From Aristaeella lactis (GTDB lineage Bacteria > Bacillota > Clostridia > Christensenellales > Aristaeellaceae), in assembly GCF_018118585.1 (NCBI RefSeq), contig NZ_CP069421.1, positions 1,302,001 to 1,366,000 of the forward strand: 64,000 bases of DNA, given 5' to 3'. The position numbers and the translations under genes were made by a program. The notes beneath the pieces were generated by a model, which worked only from the letters and a program-made list of their open reading frames with translations, was not told the DNA's origin and did not search any database. This document shows, in pieces, positions 28,280-36,754 of the stretch. Every line of letters starts with the position of its first letter. Positions within the stretch are counted from its first letter, which is position 1.

Positions 28280-30297
28280 CCGATCAGGGCGCCGTCCTCA
28301 ACGCCTTCGCCGACGCTGACCAGCCGCAGGTTGCCGTTGTCATCCAGTGCGGACAGGATCATGCCCTGGCTCTCGATTCCGGCCAGCTTGGCGGTCTTCA
28401 GGTTGGTGATCACCGCCACCTGTGTTCCCACGAGGGTTTCCGGCTCATACCACTTCTGGATACCGCTGACCACAGTACGTTCCCCGTCCTTGCCCAGGCC
28501 CAGGCGGAACTTCAGCAGCTTGGTGCTCTTCTCCACCTTTTCGCATTCCAGCACGCGGGCTACCTGGATCTTGCACTTGAAGAAATCGTTGATATCGATC
28601 TCCGCCGGATATTCCGGTTCATCGTGCTTCTTCTCAGCCTTCTTTTCGGCCTTCTGTTCCTTCTTCTGCTGTTTCTCCTCAGCCTTGGCGTCCTTCTTCT
28701 CTTCCTTGCCACCGGCCAGGGCTTCCAGCTCCTTGTTCACGTCAATGCGGGGGAACAGTGCCTCGCCCTTCTGCACCTTGGTGCCGGCAGGCAGTATGCC
28801 GAAGGTCTTCAGGCTGTCCCAGCTCTTCAGGGCTTCGTCATTCACACCCAGCTGGGCGAAAATGCGGGCGGGCGTGGAGGGCATGAAGGGTCCGATCAGC
28901 ACGGCGGCAAAACGTACGCATTCCGCCAGGGTCAGCATCACGTTGGCCAGCCGGTCCTTCTTCTCCGGATCCTTGCCCAGCACCCAGGGCTGGGTCAGGT
29001 CGATATACTTGTTGCACTCGCCGATCACCTTCCAGACCTCTGCCAGGGCCTGGGAGAACTGCAGCTTGTCCATCTGCTCGTCCACCAGCTTCGGCAGGGC
29101 GGCACAGTGCTCCTTCAGGGGCGCATCCAGTTCCGGATCAACAGCATCGGTCCAGGCGGGCAGCACGCCGTCGAAGTACTTCTCGATCATGGCAACGGTC
29201 CGGCTGACCAGGTTGCCCAAGTCGTTGGCCAGGTCCGCGTTCATGCGGGTCAGGAAGGATTCATTGGTGTAGTTGCCGTCCGCGCCGAAAGGCATTTCCC
29301 TCATCAGGTAATAGCGGAGCGGATCCACGCCGTAGCGGGCCACGATGGGGCCGGGATAAACCACGTTGCCCTTGGACTTGCTCATCCGGTCGGCGCCGAA
29401 GAGCAGCCAGCCATGGCCGAATACCTGCTTCGGCAGGGGCAGGCCCAGGGCATGCAGCATGATCGGCCAGTAGATCGTGTGGAAACGCACGATCTCCTTG
29501 CCTACCAGGTGGATATCCGCCGGCCAGTACTTTTTGTACAGTTCGTCATGATCCGTTCCGTACCCCAGGGCAGTGATGTAGTTGCTCAGCGCGTCGATCC
29601 AGACGTACACGGTATGCTTGTCATCAAAGTCCACCGGAATGCCCCACTTCACGCTGGTACGGCTCACGCACAGGTCCTGAAGGCCCGGGCGCAGGAAGTT
29701 GGTCAGCATTTCGTTGGCCCGTTTCGCCGGCTGGATGAAGTCAGGATGGGTCTCGATATAGTCGATCAGCCAGTCCTGGTATTTGCTCATCTTGAAGAAA
29801 TAGCTTTCTTCCTTCATGGGCTGGCAGGGACGTCCGCAGTCGGGACAGACCTTCACGCCGTCCTTTTCCACCAGCTGGGTGGGCGTCCAGAAGCTTTCGC
29901 AGGGAGTGCAGTACATTCCCTCGTACTCGGCCTTGTAGATATCGCCCTGCTCATAGAACTGGCGGAAGATCTTCTGTACCACCTTGGTATGCCGTTCCTC
30001 GGTGGTGCGGATGAAATCGTCGTACTGAATGTCCATGAGTTTCCAGAGATCCTGCGTTTCCGCGACGATCTTGTCCACGTATTCGATCGGGGTCACGCCG
30101 GCTTCCGCCGCCTTCTTCTCGATCTTCTGGCCATGTTCGTCCGTACCGGTCAGGAAATATGTATCATAGCCCTGCATCTTCTTGAACCGGGTCATGGTAT
30201 CAGCAGCCACTGTAGTGTAGGTGTGGCCGATGGTCATGTTGCCGGATGGATAATAGATCGGCGTAGTGATGTAGAACGTCTTTTTGCTCTCACTCAT
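28276..30297 (-). CDS. metG: Methionine--tRNA ligase
   Basis: Class I synthetase, 673 residues. The HIGH motif appears as TIGHTY after IYYPSGNM, zinc ligands as CTPCESFW and CPDCGRPC, and the KMSKS motif as DRMSKSKGN. A C-terminal EMAP-type tRNA-binding domain (about 565-665) is joined through an unusually long Lys/Glu/Ala-rich linker (about 520-558). GGAGG precedes the ATG. No T-box is visible in the short leader, and the rpmA terminator lies just upstream. Confidence 0.97.
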   Translation of the reverse strand: MSESKKTFYITTPIYYPSGNMTIGHTYTTVAADTMTRFKKMQGYDTYFLTGTDEHGQKIEKKAAEAGVTPIEYVDKIVAETQDLWKLMDIQYDDFIRTTEERHTKVVQKIFRQFYEQGDIYKAEYEGMYCTPCESFWTPTQLVEKDGVKVCPDCGRPCQPMKEESYFFKMSKYQDWLIDYIETHPDFIQPAKRANEMLTNFLRPGLQDLCVSRTSVKWGIPVDFDDKHTVYVWIDALSNYITALGYGTDHDELYKKYWPADIHLVGKEIVRFHTIYWPIMLHALGLPLPKQVFGHGWLLFGADRMSKSKGNVVYPGPIVARYGVDPLRYYLMREMPFGADGNYTNESFLTRMNADLANDLGNLVSRTVAMIEKYFDGVLPAWTDAVDPELDAPLKEHCAALPKLVDEQMDKLQFSQALAEVWKVIGECNKYIDLTQPWVLGKDPEKKDRLANVMLTLAECVRFAAVLIGPFMPSTPARIFAQLGVNDEALKSWDSLKTFGILPAGTKVQKGEALFPRIDVNKELEALAGGKEEKKDAKAEEKQQKKEQKAEKKAEKKHDEPEYPAEIDINDFFKCKIQVARVLECEKVEKSTKLLKFRLGLGKDGERTVVSGIQKWYEPETLVGTQVAVITNLKTAKLAGIESQGMILSALDDNGNLRLVSVGEGVEDGALIG

Positions 30298-30326
30298 GGT
30301 TCATTCCTCCGTAAAATTAGTGAAAA

Positions 30327-30351
30327 GGGCTGTTGCGACGCAACAGCCCTG
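30327..30351 (-). terminator. rplU-prp-rpmA terminator
   Basis: AGGGCTGTTGC and GCAACAGCCCT form a perfect 11-bp stem with a GAC loop, followed by TTTT on the minus strand, 18 bases after the rpmA stop and within the metG leader. Confidence 0.9.
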
Positions 30352-30368
30352 AATCATCTGACCCGCTC

Positions 30369-30668
30369 TTACTGAGCTTCGGCCGCGGTCTCAACAGGAT
30401 ATACGGAGACCTGCTTGCGGTCCTTGCCCAGGCGCTCGAAACGAACGATACCGGTGGTCTTGGCGAACAGGGTATCATCCTTGCCGATGCCTACATTGTG
30501 GCCGGGATGGATGTGGGTCCCGCGCTGACGCACGAGGATGTTGCCGGCCAGAGCCAGCTGTCCGTCGGCACGCTTCGGTCCAAGACGCTTGGATTCGCTG
30601 TCGCGGCCGTTACGGGTGGAGCCCATACCTTTTTTATGAGCGAAAAACTGAAGATTAAGCTTCATCAT
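30369..30668 (-). CDS. rpmA: Ribosomal protein bL27
   Basis: 99 residues. The start [14 protein letters not shown] has the Bacillota extension in which the Prp protease cuts after LNLQFF, leaving mature AHKKG. L27 reaches the peptidyl-transferase centre. It overlaps the prp stop by 4 bases, so protease and substrate are co-translated. Confidence 0.97.
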   Translation of the reverse strand: MMKLNLQFFAHKKGMGSTRNGRDSESKRLGPKRADGQLALAGNILVRQRGTHIHPGHNVGIGKDDTLFAKTTGIVRFERLGKDRKQVSVYPVETAAEAQ

Positions 30669-31012
30669 TTTTGTTTCCTCCGTTCTTTAATGGAAAAACT
30701 CACGTTCTGCGGATAAGTCTCCGCAAGATCTTTCAGTCCCTGCCTGAGCATACTCATGAGGATCTGCGCCTTTTGATTTTCCTCTTCCGTCATCTCCGGA
30801 AGATCGAAATCGAGAATTCCCTTCTCGGCGTTCTGCTCACGGATCTGTGCTGCGATACCGTATTCACCTTCCAGTGTGTTTACACAGGAACATGTCAGGA
30901 TCGATGCACCGGCACAGACAATATCCTTGCCGGCTTCTGCCCAGCCACTGTGACCCTGAAGTCTACAGCCGGTCAGGTTCTCCCCTTCCCGGTACAGGAC
31001 TGCGGTGATCAT
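30665..31012 (-). CDS. prp: Ribosomal-processing cysteine protease Prp
   Basis: 115 residues. The catalytic pair is seen in [18 protein letters not shown] (His near 22, Cys near 34). Prp removes the N-terminal extension of L27, and possibly related phage proteins. It lies between rplU and rpmA with one-base or four-base overlaps on each side, as is usual in the phylum. Confidence 0.95.
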   Translation of the reverse strand: MITAVLYREGENLTGCRLQGHSGWAEAGKDIVCAGASILTCSCVNTLEGEYGIAAQIREQNAEKGILDFDLPEMTEEENQKAQILMSMLRQGLKDLAETYPQNVSFSIKERRKQK

Positions 31013-31320
31013 TACGCGTTGATCGCGGTGATCTCCACCTTGGTGTAGGGCTGACGATGGCCGATCTTTCTCTTGGTGTCTTTCTTGCTCTTGTACTTGT
31101 AAACGGTGATCTTTTCACCCTTCACCTGAGCAATGACCTTGCCCTCGACCTTAGCGCCTTCAATGGTGGGATTGCCGACTTTCACGTCGTCTTCGCCGCC
31201 GATCATCAGCACATCGAAGGAAATCTTGGAATCAGCTTCCTGGTTCACTTTGTCGATGTAAATCACATCGCCCTGGGATACACGGTATTGTCTGCCGCCC
31301 GCTGCAATAATAGCGTACAT
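31012..31320 (-). CDS. rplU: Ribosomal protein bL21
   Basis: 102 residues (MYAIIAAGGRQYRVSQGDVI...), with the C-terminal family signature KSKKDTKRKIGHRQPYTKV. First gene of rplU-prp-rpmA. AGGAGG precedes the ATG. Its mRNA leader is structured and may mediate L21 autoregulation. Confidence 0.97.
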   Translation of the reverse strand: MYAIIAAGGRQYRVSQGDVIYIDKVNQEADSKISFDVLMIGGEDDVKVGNPTIEGAKVEGKVIAQVKGEKITVYKYKSKKDTKRKIGHRQPYTKVEITAINA

Positions 31321-31439
31321 GGGACAGCACCTCCTAATTCAATCTCGCCGGGACTTTGAGGTTGCGCGGAGCGCATTTGGACAGACCTCTCCCGAGCGGC
31401 TACCTGAATAAGATATCACCAGCACCCTATGCGTGTCAA
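31321..31439 (-). promoter_or_regulatory. rplU promoter and structured leader
   Basis: TTGACA (31434-31439) and TATCTT (31410-31415), 18 bases apart on the minus strand. The leader folds as nested stems GGGA/TCCC, GAGGT/ACCTC and TGCGC/GCGCA just before the ribosome site. This resembles ribosomal-protein leaders known upstream of L21 in Bacillota, but I cannot confirm family membership by eye. Confidence 0.6.
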
Positions 31440-31442
31440 GCT

Positions 31443-33854
31443 TTATTTTTCATCCGTTCCAACCTTTTCGGAAGTACCGAAGGCGAGCACTTCCACCTCC
31501 GGCCGTCCGGAAGGATCGGATTTCACGACGCGGTTCAGCTGTTTGCCCATGAAGGCGACAACTGCCGTCTGCCCGCCGTCCAGGTTCACCGCGATGGAGC
31601 AGCCCTCATCCAGCATGATCTGGGCCAGGTTCTCCATCATAACACCGGTGGACCGTTCCATGCCGTTCTTCTTCCCGACCCGGCCTTCGCAGAGCACGTC
31701 CACATAGTGACCGGGTTCCACCATACCAAACGCGTGGCGGGGATTGTTCACCCGGTTCGCGTTGGCGATATAATCGGTAAACGCTCCGTCCCGGACCAGG
31801 CAGGGACCGAAGGTGTAAACGTCTGTCGCGCCGTTCGCGATGTATTCATTCGCGCCCATGTCCCGGGAGGCATGGCTTTCCACATGCCCGTCGCTGTACA
31901 GCGCCAGGGTCTCATAGTTCGGCATGGTCCGTTCCTTGATCTGGGGATCATCATACAGGATCTCCCCGTTCCGGATCACAATGCCCACGTGGCTGCTCTT
32001 GTCCGATTTGGCCCGGCCGGCCCGGTAGGTGTAATAGTCCGTGCTGAAGGCCAGCACCGCCTTCTGCTCCCGGGCGATCTCCTTGATAAACTTCGCGCCT
32101 GTGCGGGGCTTGTCCGGATTGGAATACACGGTATGGGGCAGCTCGCCCGCCTCATAGTCGCACCAGATATGGGTCACAAAGCAGTAGAACGCCTGCTCCG
32201 GATCGGACTTCCTGACTTTGTTGAATTTCAGGTAATTCCGTTCGATCTGGATCCGCAGCGTCGGGGATACATACATCCAGTGGCCGTTCTCCTCGTCCTC
32301 CAGGATGTATTCTCCCTCGTCCACATAGCCCCGGGCATTCAGCTTCACGTCCGCCCAGTCCGGAGCGGCAGGCGCGGCTGTTCCGTTTCCGGAAGGCCGG
32401 GCCGTTTCGGTTTCCTCTTCCGCGGTTTCCGGTTCATCCCCGGTTTCCGCATCCGGTTCTTCTTCGATGAGTTCGGTTTCCTCTATCTCCGGTTCCAGCG
32501 TGGAAGGTTCTTCCTCCTCCACGATTTCCTCTACGACTTCCTCTTCGTCCTCTTCCTCCGGAAGTTCCTCCTCAGCGGGATCTTCTTCCTCTTCTTCCGC
32601 GGGCGCTTCCGTTACCGCCGGTTTCGCGGCGGTTTCGATATGCTCCAGGAAATCGTTATGGAGGGTATCCTCGCCCACCCGGCTGGCATAGAGGCCGAAC
32701 CGGTTGTTCGGATAACGGCGGACGCCGTATTCAGCCACGGAAAACACCACCTGTTTTCCGTTGAACTTATGTCCTTTACCCGCCTGGGTCACATGGAGGG
32801 AAAACGCTTCCTCCGACACCTCGTTGGCGGTCTTTCCTCCCATGGATTCCATGGGTGTGTCAAAGTTGAAGGCGGTGGCACCGGCCTCGTCCCCATACAG
32901 GTGGATATAGAGTTTTTTCACTTCCCACGGTCCGAACAGGGATCCGGATTCCGGATAGGCCGTGCTGTCCGCTGCCTTATCCCAGCATTTGATCGCCGCG
33001 TCCACCAGCATCTTGTGCTGCGGATGGCCGTATTCCCCGTCAACGTCCTGGGTTACCACAACCTCAGGCCGGTATTTCCGGTACAGGTCCGTCACCCAGC
33101 TGAGCACCTTGTCCTCCCCGCCCATGTCCTTATAGGCCCGGGCGATTTTGGAGGGGTTGCTGTACTTGTCGCTGAAGGGTCCGAATTCCGGATAGGTCCG
33201 GACGCCCATGGCCCACAGGCCGTTCAGTGCCTCGCTCCGGCGGGTGGTATTGGAATAGGTCAGGTAAGCGACCGTCACATTCTTTTTCTGCTCCGAAGCA
33301 TACCAGGTAATGGCGCTGCCCAGGAAAAGGACGTCATCATCCGGATGGGTCGCCAGGAACAGGATATCCGATGAACCGGCAGGTTCCTCCCACCGCTGCA
33401 CCCAGTCAGGCACTTCGCCCTTGCCGAAGGCAAAGATCTCGTTGAAGCCCATGACGTTCTTCTTTTCCATGGTAGAGAGGATCCTGACCTTCTTCAGTCC
33501 GTCCAGTTCGAAAAACGCGTGGTGGTAGCGGGGCGTTCCGCCCTCAGCCACAGTCACCCATCCGTCTCCGCTTTCCTTCTGGATCACGTAGGTGTCCGGC
33601 ATTTTCTGGAAGCACAGGTACAGGCCGTAGATCGGCTTATCGGAAGAGATGACCACCCAGGGCTCCTTCCGGCTGCTGCTTTCCCAGAATGTTGTGTATT
33701 TTCCGTCTGTAATCGCCTTGATCTTGCCGGGCTGGTCCGCCACCTTCACCTTCAGGTTCGCGGTCAGGTTTTCCGCCTCCTCAGCCGCGGCCGGAAAGAC
33801 AGCCAGCAGCAGGAGGACCAGGAGAACCGGAATCAGGACTTTCAGTTTGTTCAT
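31443..33854 (-). CDS. Secreted PIG-L deacetylase fused to a phosphodiester glycosidase domain
   Basis: 803 residues from the ATG at 33854, after AAAGGAT. A signal peptide (about 1-24) leads to a discoidin-like beta domain (about 25-145), then a PIG-L deacetylase domain with ATHPDDDVLFLGS and QDVDGEYGHPQHKML (zinc site). A very acidic linker (about 410-500, Glu/Pro/Thr-rich) joins it to a NAGPA-type phosphodiester glycosidase domain with STDYYTYR, FGPCLVRDG and AVNLDGGQTA. The protein could deacetylate and trim GlcNAc-containing surface polymers. A smaller paralog of the last domain is at 57074. It lies downstream of deoB. Confidence 0.88.
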   Translation of the reverse strand: MNKLKVLIPVLLVLLLLAVFPAAAEEAENLTANLKVKVADQPGKIKAITDGKYTTFWESSSRKEPWVVISSDKPIYGLYLCFQKMPDTYVIQKESGDGWVTVAEGGTPRYHHAFFELDGLKKVRILSTMEKKNVMGFNEIFAFGKGEVPDWVQRWEEPAGSSDILFLATHPDDDVLFLGSAITWYASEQKKNVTVAYLTYSNTTRRSEALNGLWAMGVRTYPEFGPFSDKYSNPSKIARAYKDMGGEDKVLSWVTDLYRKYRPEVVVTQDVDGEYGHPQHKMLVDAAIKCWDKAADSTAYPESGSLFGPWEVKKLYIHLYGDEAGATAFNFDTPMESMGGKTANEVSEEAFSLHVTQAGKGHKFNGKQVVFSVAEYGVRRYPNNRFGLYASRVGEDTLHNDFLEHIETAAKPAVTEAPAEEEEEDPAEEELPEEEDEEEVVEEIVEEEEPSTLEPEIEETELIEEEPDAETGDEPETAEEETETARPSGNGTAAPAAPDWADVKLNARGYVDEGEYILEDEENGHWMYVSPTLRIQIERNYLKFNKVRKSDPEQAFYCFVTHIWCDYEAGELPHTVYSNPDKPRTGAKFIKEIAREQKAVLAFSTDYYTYRAGRAKSDKSSHVGIVIRNGEILYDDPQIKERTMPNYETLALYSDGHVESHASRDMGANEYIANGATDVYTFGPCLVRDGAFTDYIANANRVNNPRHAFGMVEPGHYVDVLCEGRVGKKNGMERSTGVMMENLAQIMLDEGCSIAVNLDGGQTAVVAFMGKQLNRVVKSDPSGRPEVEVLAFGTSEKVGTDEK

Positions 33855-33880
33855 CGTTTCATATCCTTTGTTACCAAGTG

Positions 33881-35050
33881 TTATTTGTTTTTCAGCGCGT
33901 CCGCGAAGGACTTCGCGCCGAAGCGTTCTTCCAGGCCCAGCCACTCCACGCAGGTCGCGCCGATATCCGCGAAGGTTTCCCGGGTACCCAGGTCAACAGC
34001 TTTCTCCATGCCGGGTGTCCACGCCATGATCGGAACATATTCCCTGGAGTGGTCGGTGGACTGGATAAAGCAGGGATCGCAGCCGTGGTCCGCCGTGATG
34101 ATCATCAGGTCACCCGGCTTCAGCAGCTCCATCATCTCATCCAGCCGCCTGTCAAAGGATTCCAGGGCAAAGGCAAAGCCTTCCGGATCATTCCGGTGCC
34201 CGTACTGGGAATCTGTATCCACCAGGTTGGTGAAGCAAAGGCCGTTAAAATCCGTTTTCATAAAGCCGATCAGCGAGTCGATACAGGCAGGGTTGCCCGC
34301 CGCGTGGTCGCTTTTCGTCAGGCCCTGGTGGGCAAAGATATCCTCGATCTTGCCTACCCCGATGCTCTCCATACCCGCTTCCTTGACCACATCCATCAGG
34401 GTGCGTCCGCAGGGCGGCATGGAAAAGTCCCGTCGGCGGCCGGAACGGGTGAAGTGCCCGGGCCGTCCGTAGAAAGGCCGCGCGATAACCCGGCCGACGC
34501 CGAGTTCGCCCTGGAGCATCTCCCGCGCGATCCGGCAGAACTCATAAAGCTTCTCCGGGGAGAAGATATCTTCATGGCAGGCGATCTGGAATACGCTGTC
34601 CGCGCTGGTATAAACGATGGGCGTATGGTTTTTCATATGCTCCTCGCCCAGTTCCTCCAGGATCACGGTACCCGAAGCTGCCTTGTTGCCTATACATTTA
34701 TGCCCGATGGCCTTCTCATAAGCCTCCATAAAGGAAGCCGGGAAGCCGTCCGGGAATGTCGGGAAAGGCGTCTTCACAGGAACACCGGCGATCTCCCAGT
34801 GACCGGAAGTGGTATCCTTTCCCTTGCTCTTCTCCATGGCGCGTCCGTAGGCGCCGATGATCTTTCCATCATATTGATATCCTGTCCCCGGGATCTTTCC
34901 GAGGCCCAGCGATGCCATATTCGGCAGCTGGGGGTTCTGTGAGGCGATCACGTGACCCAGGGTATTGGTACCCACATCGCCGTAATCCGCGGCATCAGGC
35001 GCTTCACCGGCGCCAACAGCATCCAGTACAGTCAGGAAAACGCGGCTCAT
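33881..35050 (-). CDS. deoB: Phosphopentomutase
   Basis: It moves phosphate between C1 and C5 of ribose or deoxyribose in nucleoside use. 389 residues, alkaline-phosphatase superfamily. Motifs are TVLDAVGAGEAPDA, GKDTTSGHWEIAG, NLVDTDSQYGHR and ITADHGCDP. Two ATG codons adjoin (35053, 35050); GGAGG spacing favours the second, which follows the rimI stop overlap. Start positions upstream at 35119 run inside rimI and were not used. Confidence 0.96.
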   Translation of the reverse strand: MSRVFLTVLDAVGAGEAPDAADYGDVGTNTLGHVIASQNPQLPNMASLGLGKIPGTGYQYDGKIIGAYGRAMEKSKGKDTTSGHWEIAGVPVKTPFPTFPDGFPASFMEAYEKAIGHKCIGNKAASGTVILEELGEEHMKNHTPIVYTSADSVFQIACHEDIFSPEKLYEFCRIAREMLQGELGVGRVIARPFYGRPGHFTRSGRRRDFSMPPCGRTLMDVVKEAGMESIGVGKIEDIFAHQGLTKSDHAAGNPACIDSLIGFMKTDFNGLCFTNLVDTDSQYGHRNDPEGFAFALESFDRRLDEMMELLKPGDLMIITADHGCDPCFIQSTDHSREYVPIMAWTPGMEKAVDLGTRETFADIGATCVEWLGLEERFGAKSFADALKNK

Positions 35051-35553
35051 CATTCTTCCTCCTTTTCTATCCAGGGTTCTTCTGTATAATCCGGATCCAC
35101 GTCCGGAAGATGTTCGCAAACCATCAGGTAAGCGTCTTCGTTATTGTCCTCATAGTACCGTTTCCGCTTTCCCACGGAAATAAAGCCGAGGCTTTTATAA
35201 AGGTTCTGGGCCCGCAGGTTGCTGACCCGCACCTCCAGCGTGGCATAGGAAGCGCCGAGGTTGGACAGGATCTGAAGCAGCTCCGCTGTCAGTTTCCGGC
35301 CGATACCACGGCCCCTTGCCTCTTCCCGGACCGCAATGTTGGTGATGTGACTTTCATCCAGGATCACCCAGGCCCCGGCATAGCCAAGGATCTGGCCGTC
35401 CTCTTCCGCCACCAGGTACCTGGCCACCGCGTTCCGGGTCAGTTCCTGCCGGAAGCTTTCCCGGCTCCAGGGCCGCGCGAAGGTGGCCTGTTCAATCTCT
35501 GCCACCTGGTCCACATCCTTCAGGCGCATGAACCGGACCACCGTTTCACTCAT
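35050..35553 (-). CDS. rimI: Ribosomal-protein-alanine N-acetyltransferase (RimI-like)
   Basis: 167 residues from the ATG at 35553, of GNAT fold: ITNIAVREEARGRGIGRKL is the acetyl-CoA loop and LEVRVSNLRAQNLYKSLGF the second signature. RimI acetylates the N-terminus of bS18 in E. coli; in Bacillota the substrate is not certain. A basic, acidic-ending C-terminal tail (about 145-167) is extra. It overlaps tsaB by 8 bases and deoB by about 1. Confidence 0.93.
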   Translation of the reverse strand: MSETVVRFMRLKDVDQVAEIEQATFARPWSRESFRQELTRNAVARYLVAEEDGQILGYAGAWVILDESHITNIAVREEARGRGIGRKLTAELLQILSNLGASYATLEVRVSNLRAQNLYKSLGFISVGKRKRYYEDNNEDAYLMVCEHLPDVDPDYTEEPWIEKEEE

Positions 35554-36238
35554 GCCCCATGGCCTCCAGCAGCTTTTTGTTTTTCTGGGCGTTCGGCGGA
35601 CGCAGGTAAGTGGCCTGCAGTCCGAGATAGTCTGTGCTCTCGTCTTTGGAAAGCGCGATGGCACCGGCGGCGGAAGGCCGCAGGTACCCGCGGTACGCGG
35701 GCGCGAAAACCGCCTTCTCTCCCATCCGCTCCGTAACAGCCTTCCGGTGGACCGGAGCGCCGTCACCGATAAACAGGAAACGCTCACCGAGCTTTTCCAC
35801 GGTGTCCAGGTAATCCTCCAGCTTCATCGGCGCGTCGCCCGTCAGCCGTTCTCCCTTCCGGAACGCGGCACCGTAAACCTGTCCGGCCCGGGCGTCCTGG
35901 ATGGGACATATGATTCCGTCAAAATCCCCCGCGGAAGCAGCCAGCGCCTCCAGGGCATCCACCGGAATGCAGGGCAGCCCCGCTCCGTGGGCAAGGCCTT
36001 TCGCGGTTGCCACCCCGATGCGTACGCCGGTAAAACTGCCAGGTCCCGTCACCGCTGCCACCGCGTCCAGGCCGCTGATCTCTGTTCCGGCCGCGTTCAG
36101 CGCGGCTTCGATCATCGGCATCAGGCTGGCTGAATGCGTGTTTTTGTTCTGGGCTGTGAACTCGCTGTAGACCTTTTCCTCATCCATCACAGCCGTACCG
36201 CATACGGGGCCCGAAGTATCGATCACCAGTATTTTCAT
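35546..36238 (-). CDS. tsaB: tRNA t6A biosynthesis protein TsaB
   Basis: 230 residues of ASKHA fold. The start KILVIDTSGPVCGTAVMDEE and the TGPGSFTGVRIGVATAKGLA motif identify TsaB, the partner that with TsaD and TsaE transfers threonylcarbamoyl to A37 of tRNAs. tsaE lies 9 bases upstream; tsaD is not in this window. The C-terminus (PPNAQKNKKLLEAMGHE) overlaps rimI. Confidence 0.95.
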   Translation of the reverse strand: MKILVIDTSGPVCGTAVMDEEKVYSEFTAQNKNTHSASLMPMIEAALNAAGTEISGLDAVAAVTGPGSFTGVRIGVATAKGLAHGAGLPCIPVDALEALAASAGDFDGIICPIQDARAGQVYGAAFRKGERLTGDAPMKLEDYLDTVEKLGERFLFIGDGAPVHRKAVTERMGEKAVFAPAYRGYLRPSAAGAIALSKDESTDYLGLQATYLRPPNAQKNKKLLEAMGHE

Positions 36239-36247
36239 CTTTCTGCC

Positions 36248-36700
36248 TCATTCCAGCGAAATCATCCGGAAACCGCCGCAGGATTCCGCTTCAATATGCC
36301 GGGTATTCTCCCCGTCCGCCGTGATTCGGATCCGGAGGCAGTCCTCCGGCACAGCGTCCGGGCACTGTTCCGGCCATTCCACCAGGGCGATGCCGTTTCC
36401 GCCCAGGTATTCATCCATCCCGAGTTCATACAGTTCCTCGGAGCTTTCCAACCTGTACCAGTCGAAATGATACAGCGGCACGCTGCCGCTCTCATAGACG
36501 TTCAGGATCGTAAAGCTGGGACTGGTCACCGTTTCCTGCACGCCGAGGCCTTTGGCAACCCCCCGCGCCAGTTCACTCTTCCCGGCTCCCAGGTCTCCCT
36601 CCAGCAGGATCACGTCCCCCGCCTTCAGCATTCCCGCCAGCCGTTTCCCAAGCTCCCGCGTTTCCGCCGCGCTGTTTGTAATGATCATCTTAAACACCAT
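36248..36700 (-). CDS. tsaE: tRNA t6A ATPase TsaE
   Basis: 150 residues. The P-loop is LEGDLGAGKSELARG; TSPSFTILNVYE and HFDWYRLESSEEL are family signatures. It supplies ATP hydrolysis to the TsaBD complex. Either the ATG at 36700 or the one at 36688 could be used; the ribosome site (GGTG) is weak. The start lies next to an AATGAA-type satellite behind galK. Confidence 0.94.
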   Translation of the reverse strand: MVFKMIITNSAAETRELGKRLAGMLKAGDVILLEGDLGAGKSELARGVAKGLGVQETVTSPSFTILNVYESGSVPLYHFDWYRLESSEELYELGMDEYLGGNGIALVEWPEQCPDAVPEDCLRIRITADGENTRHIEAESCGGFRMISLE

Positions 36701-36754
36701 TAATTGTTCATTGTTAATTGTTCATTGTTCATTGGATTGATCAGAGATCAATCC
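36699..36754. repeat. Inverted repeat over the galK stop, fused to an AATGAA satellite
   Basis: GGATTGATC (36734-36742) and GATCAATCC (36746-36754) are perfect inverted copies with a 3-base loop; the galK TGA (36741-36743) lies at the arm-loop edge. On the minus strand the second arm runs directly into AATGAACAATGAACAATTAA units (to 36699), which reach the tsaE start. Confidence 0.85.
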
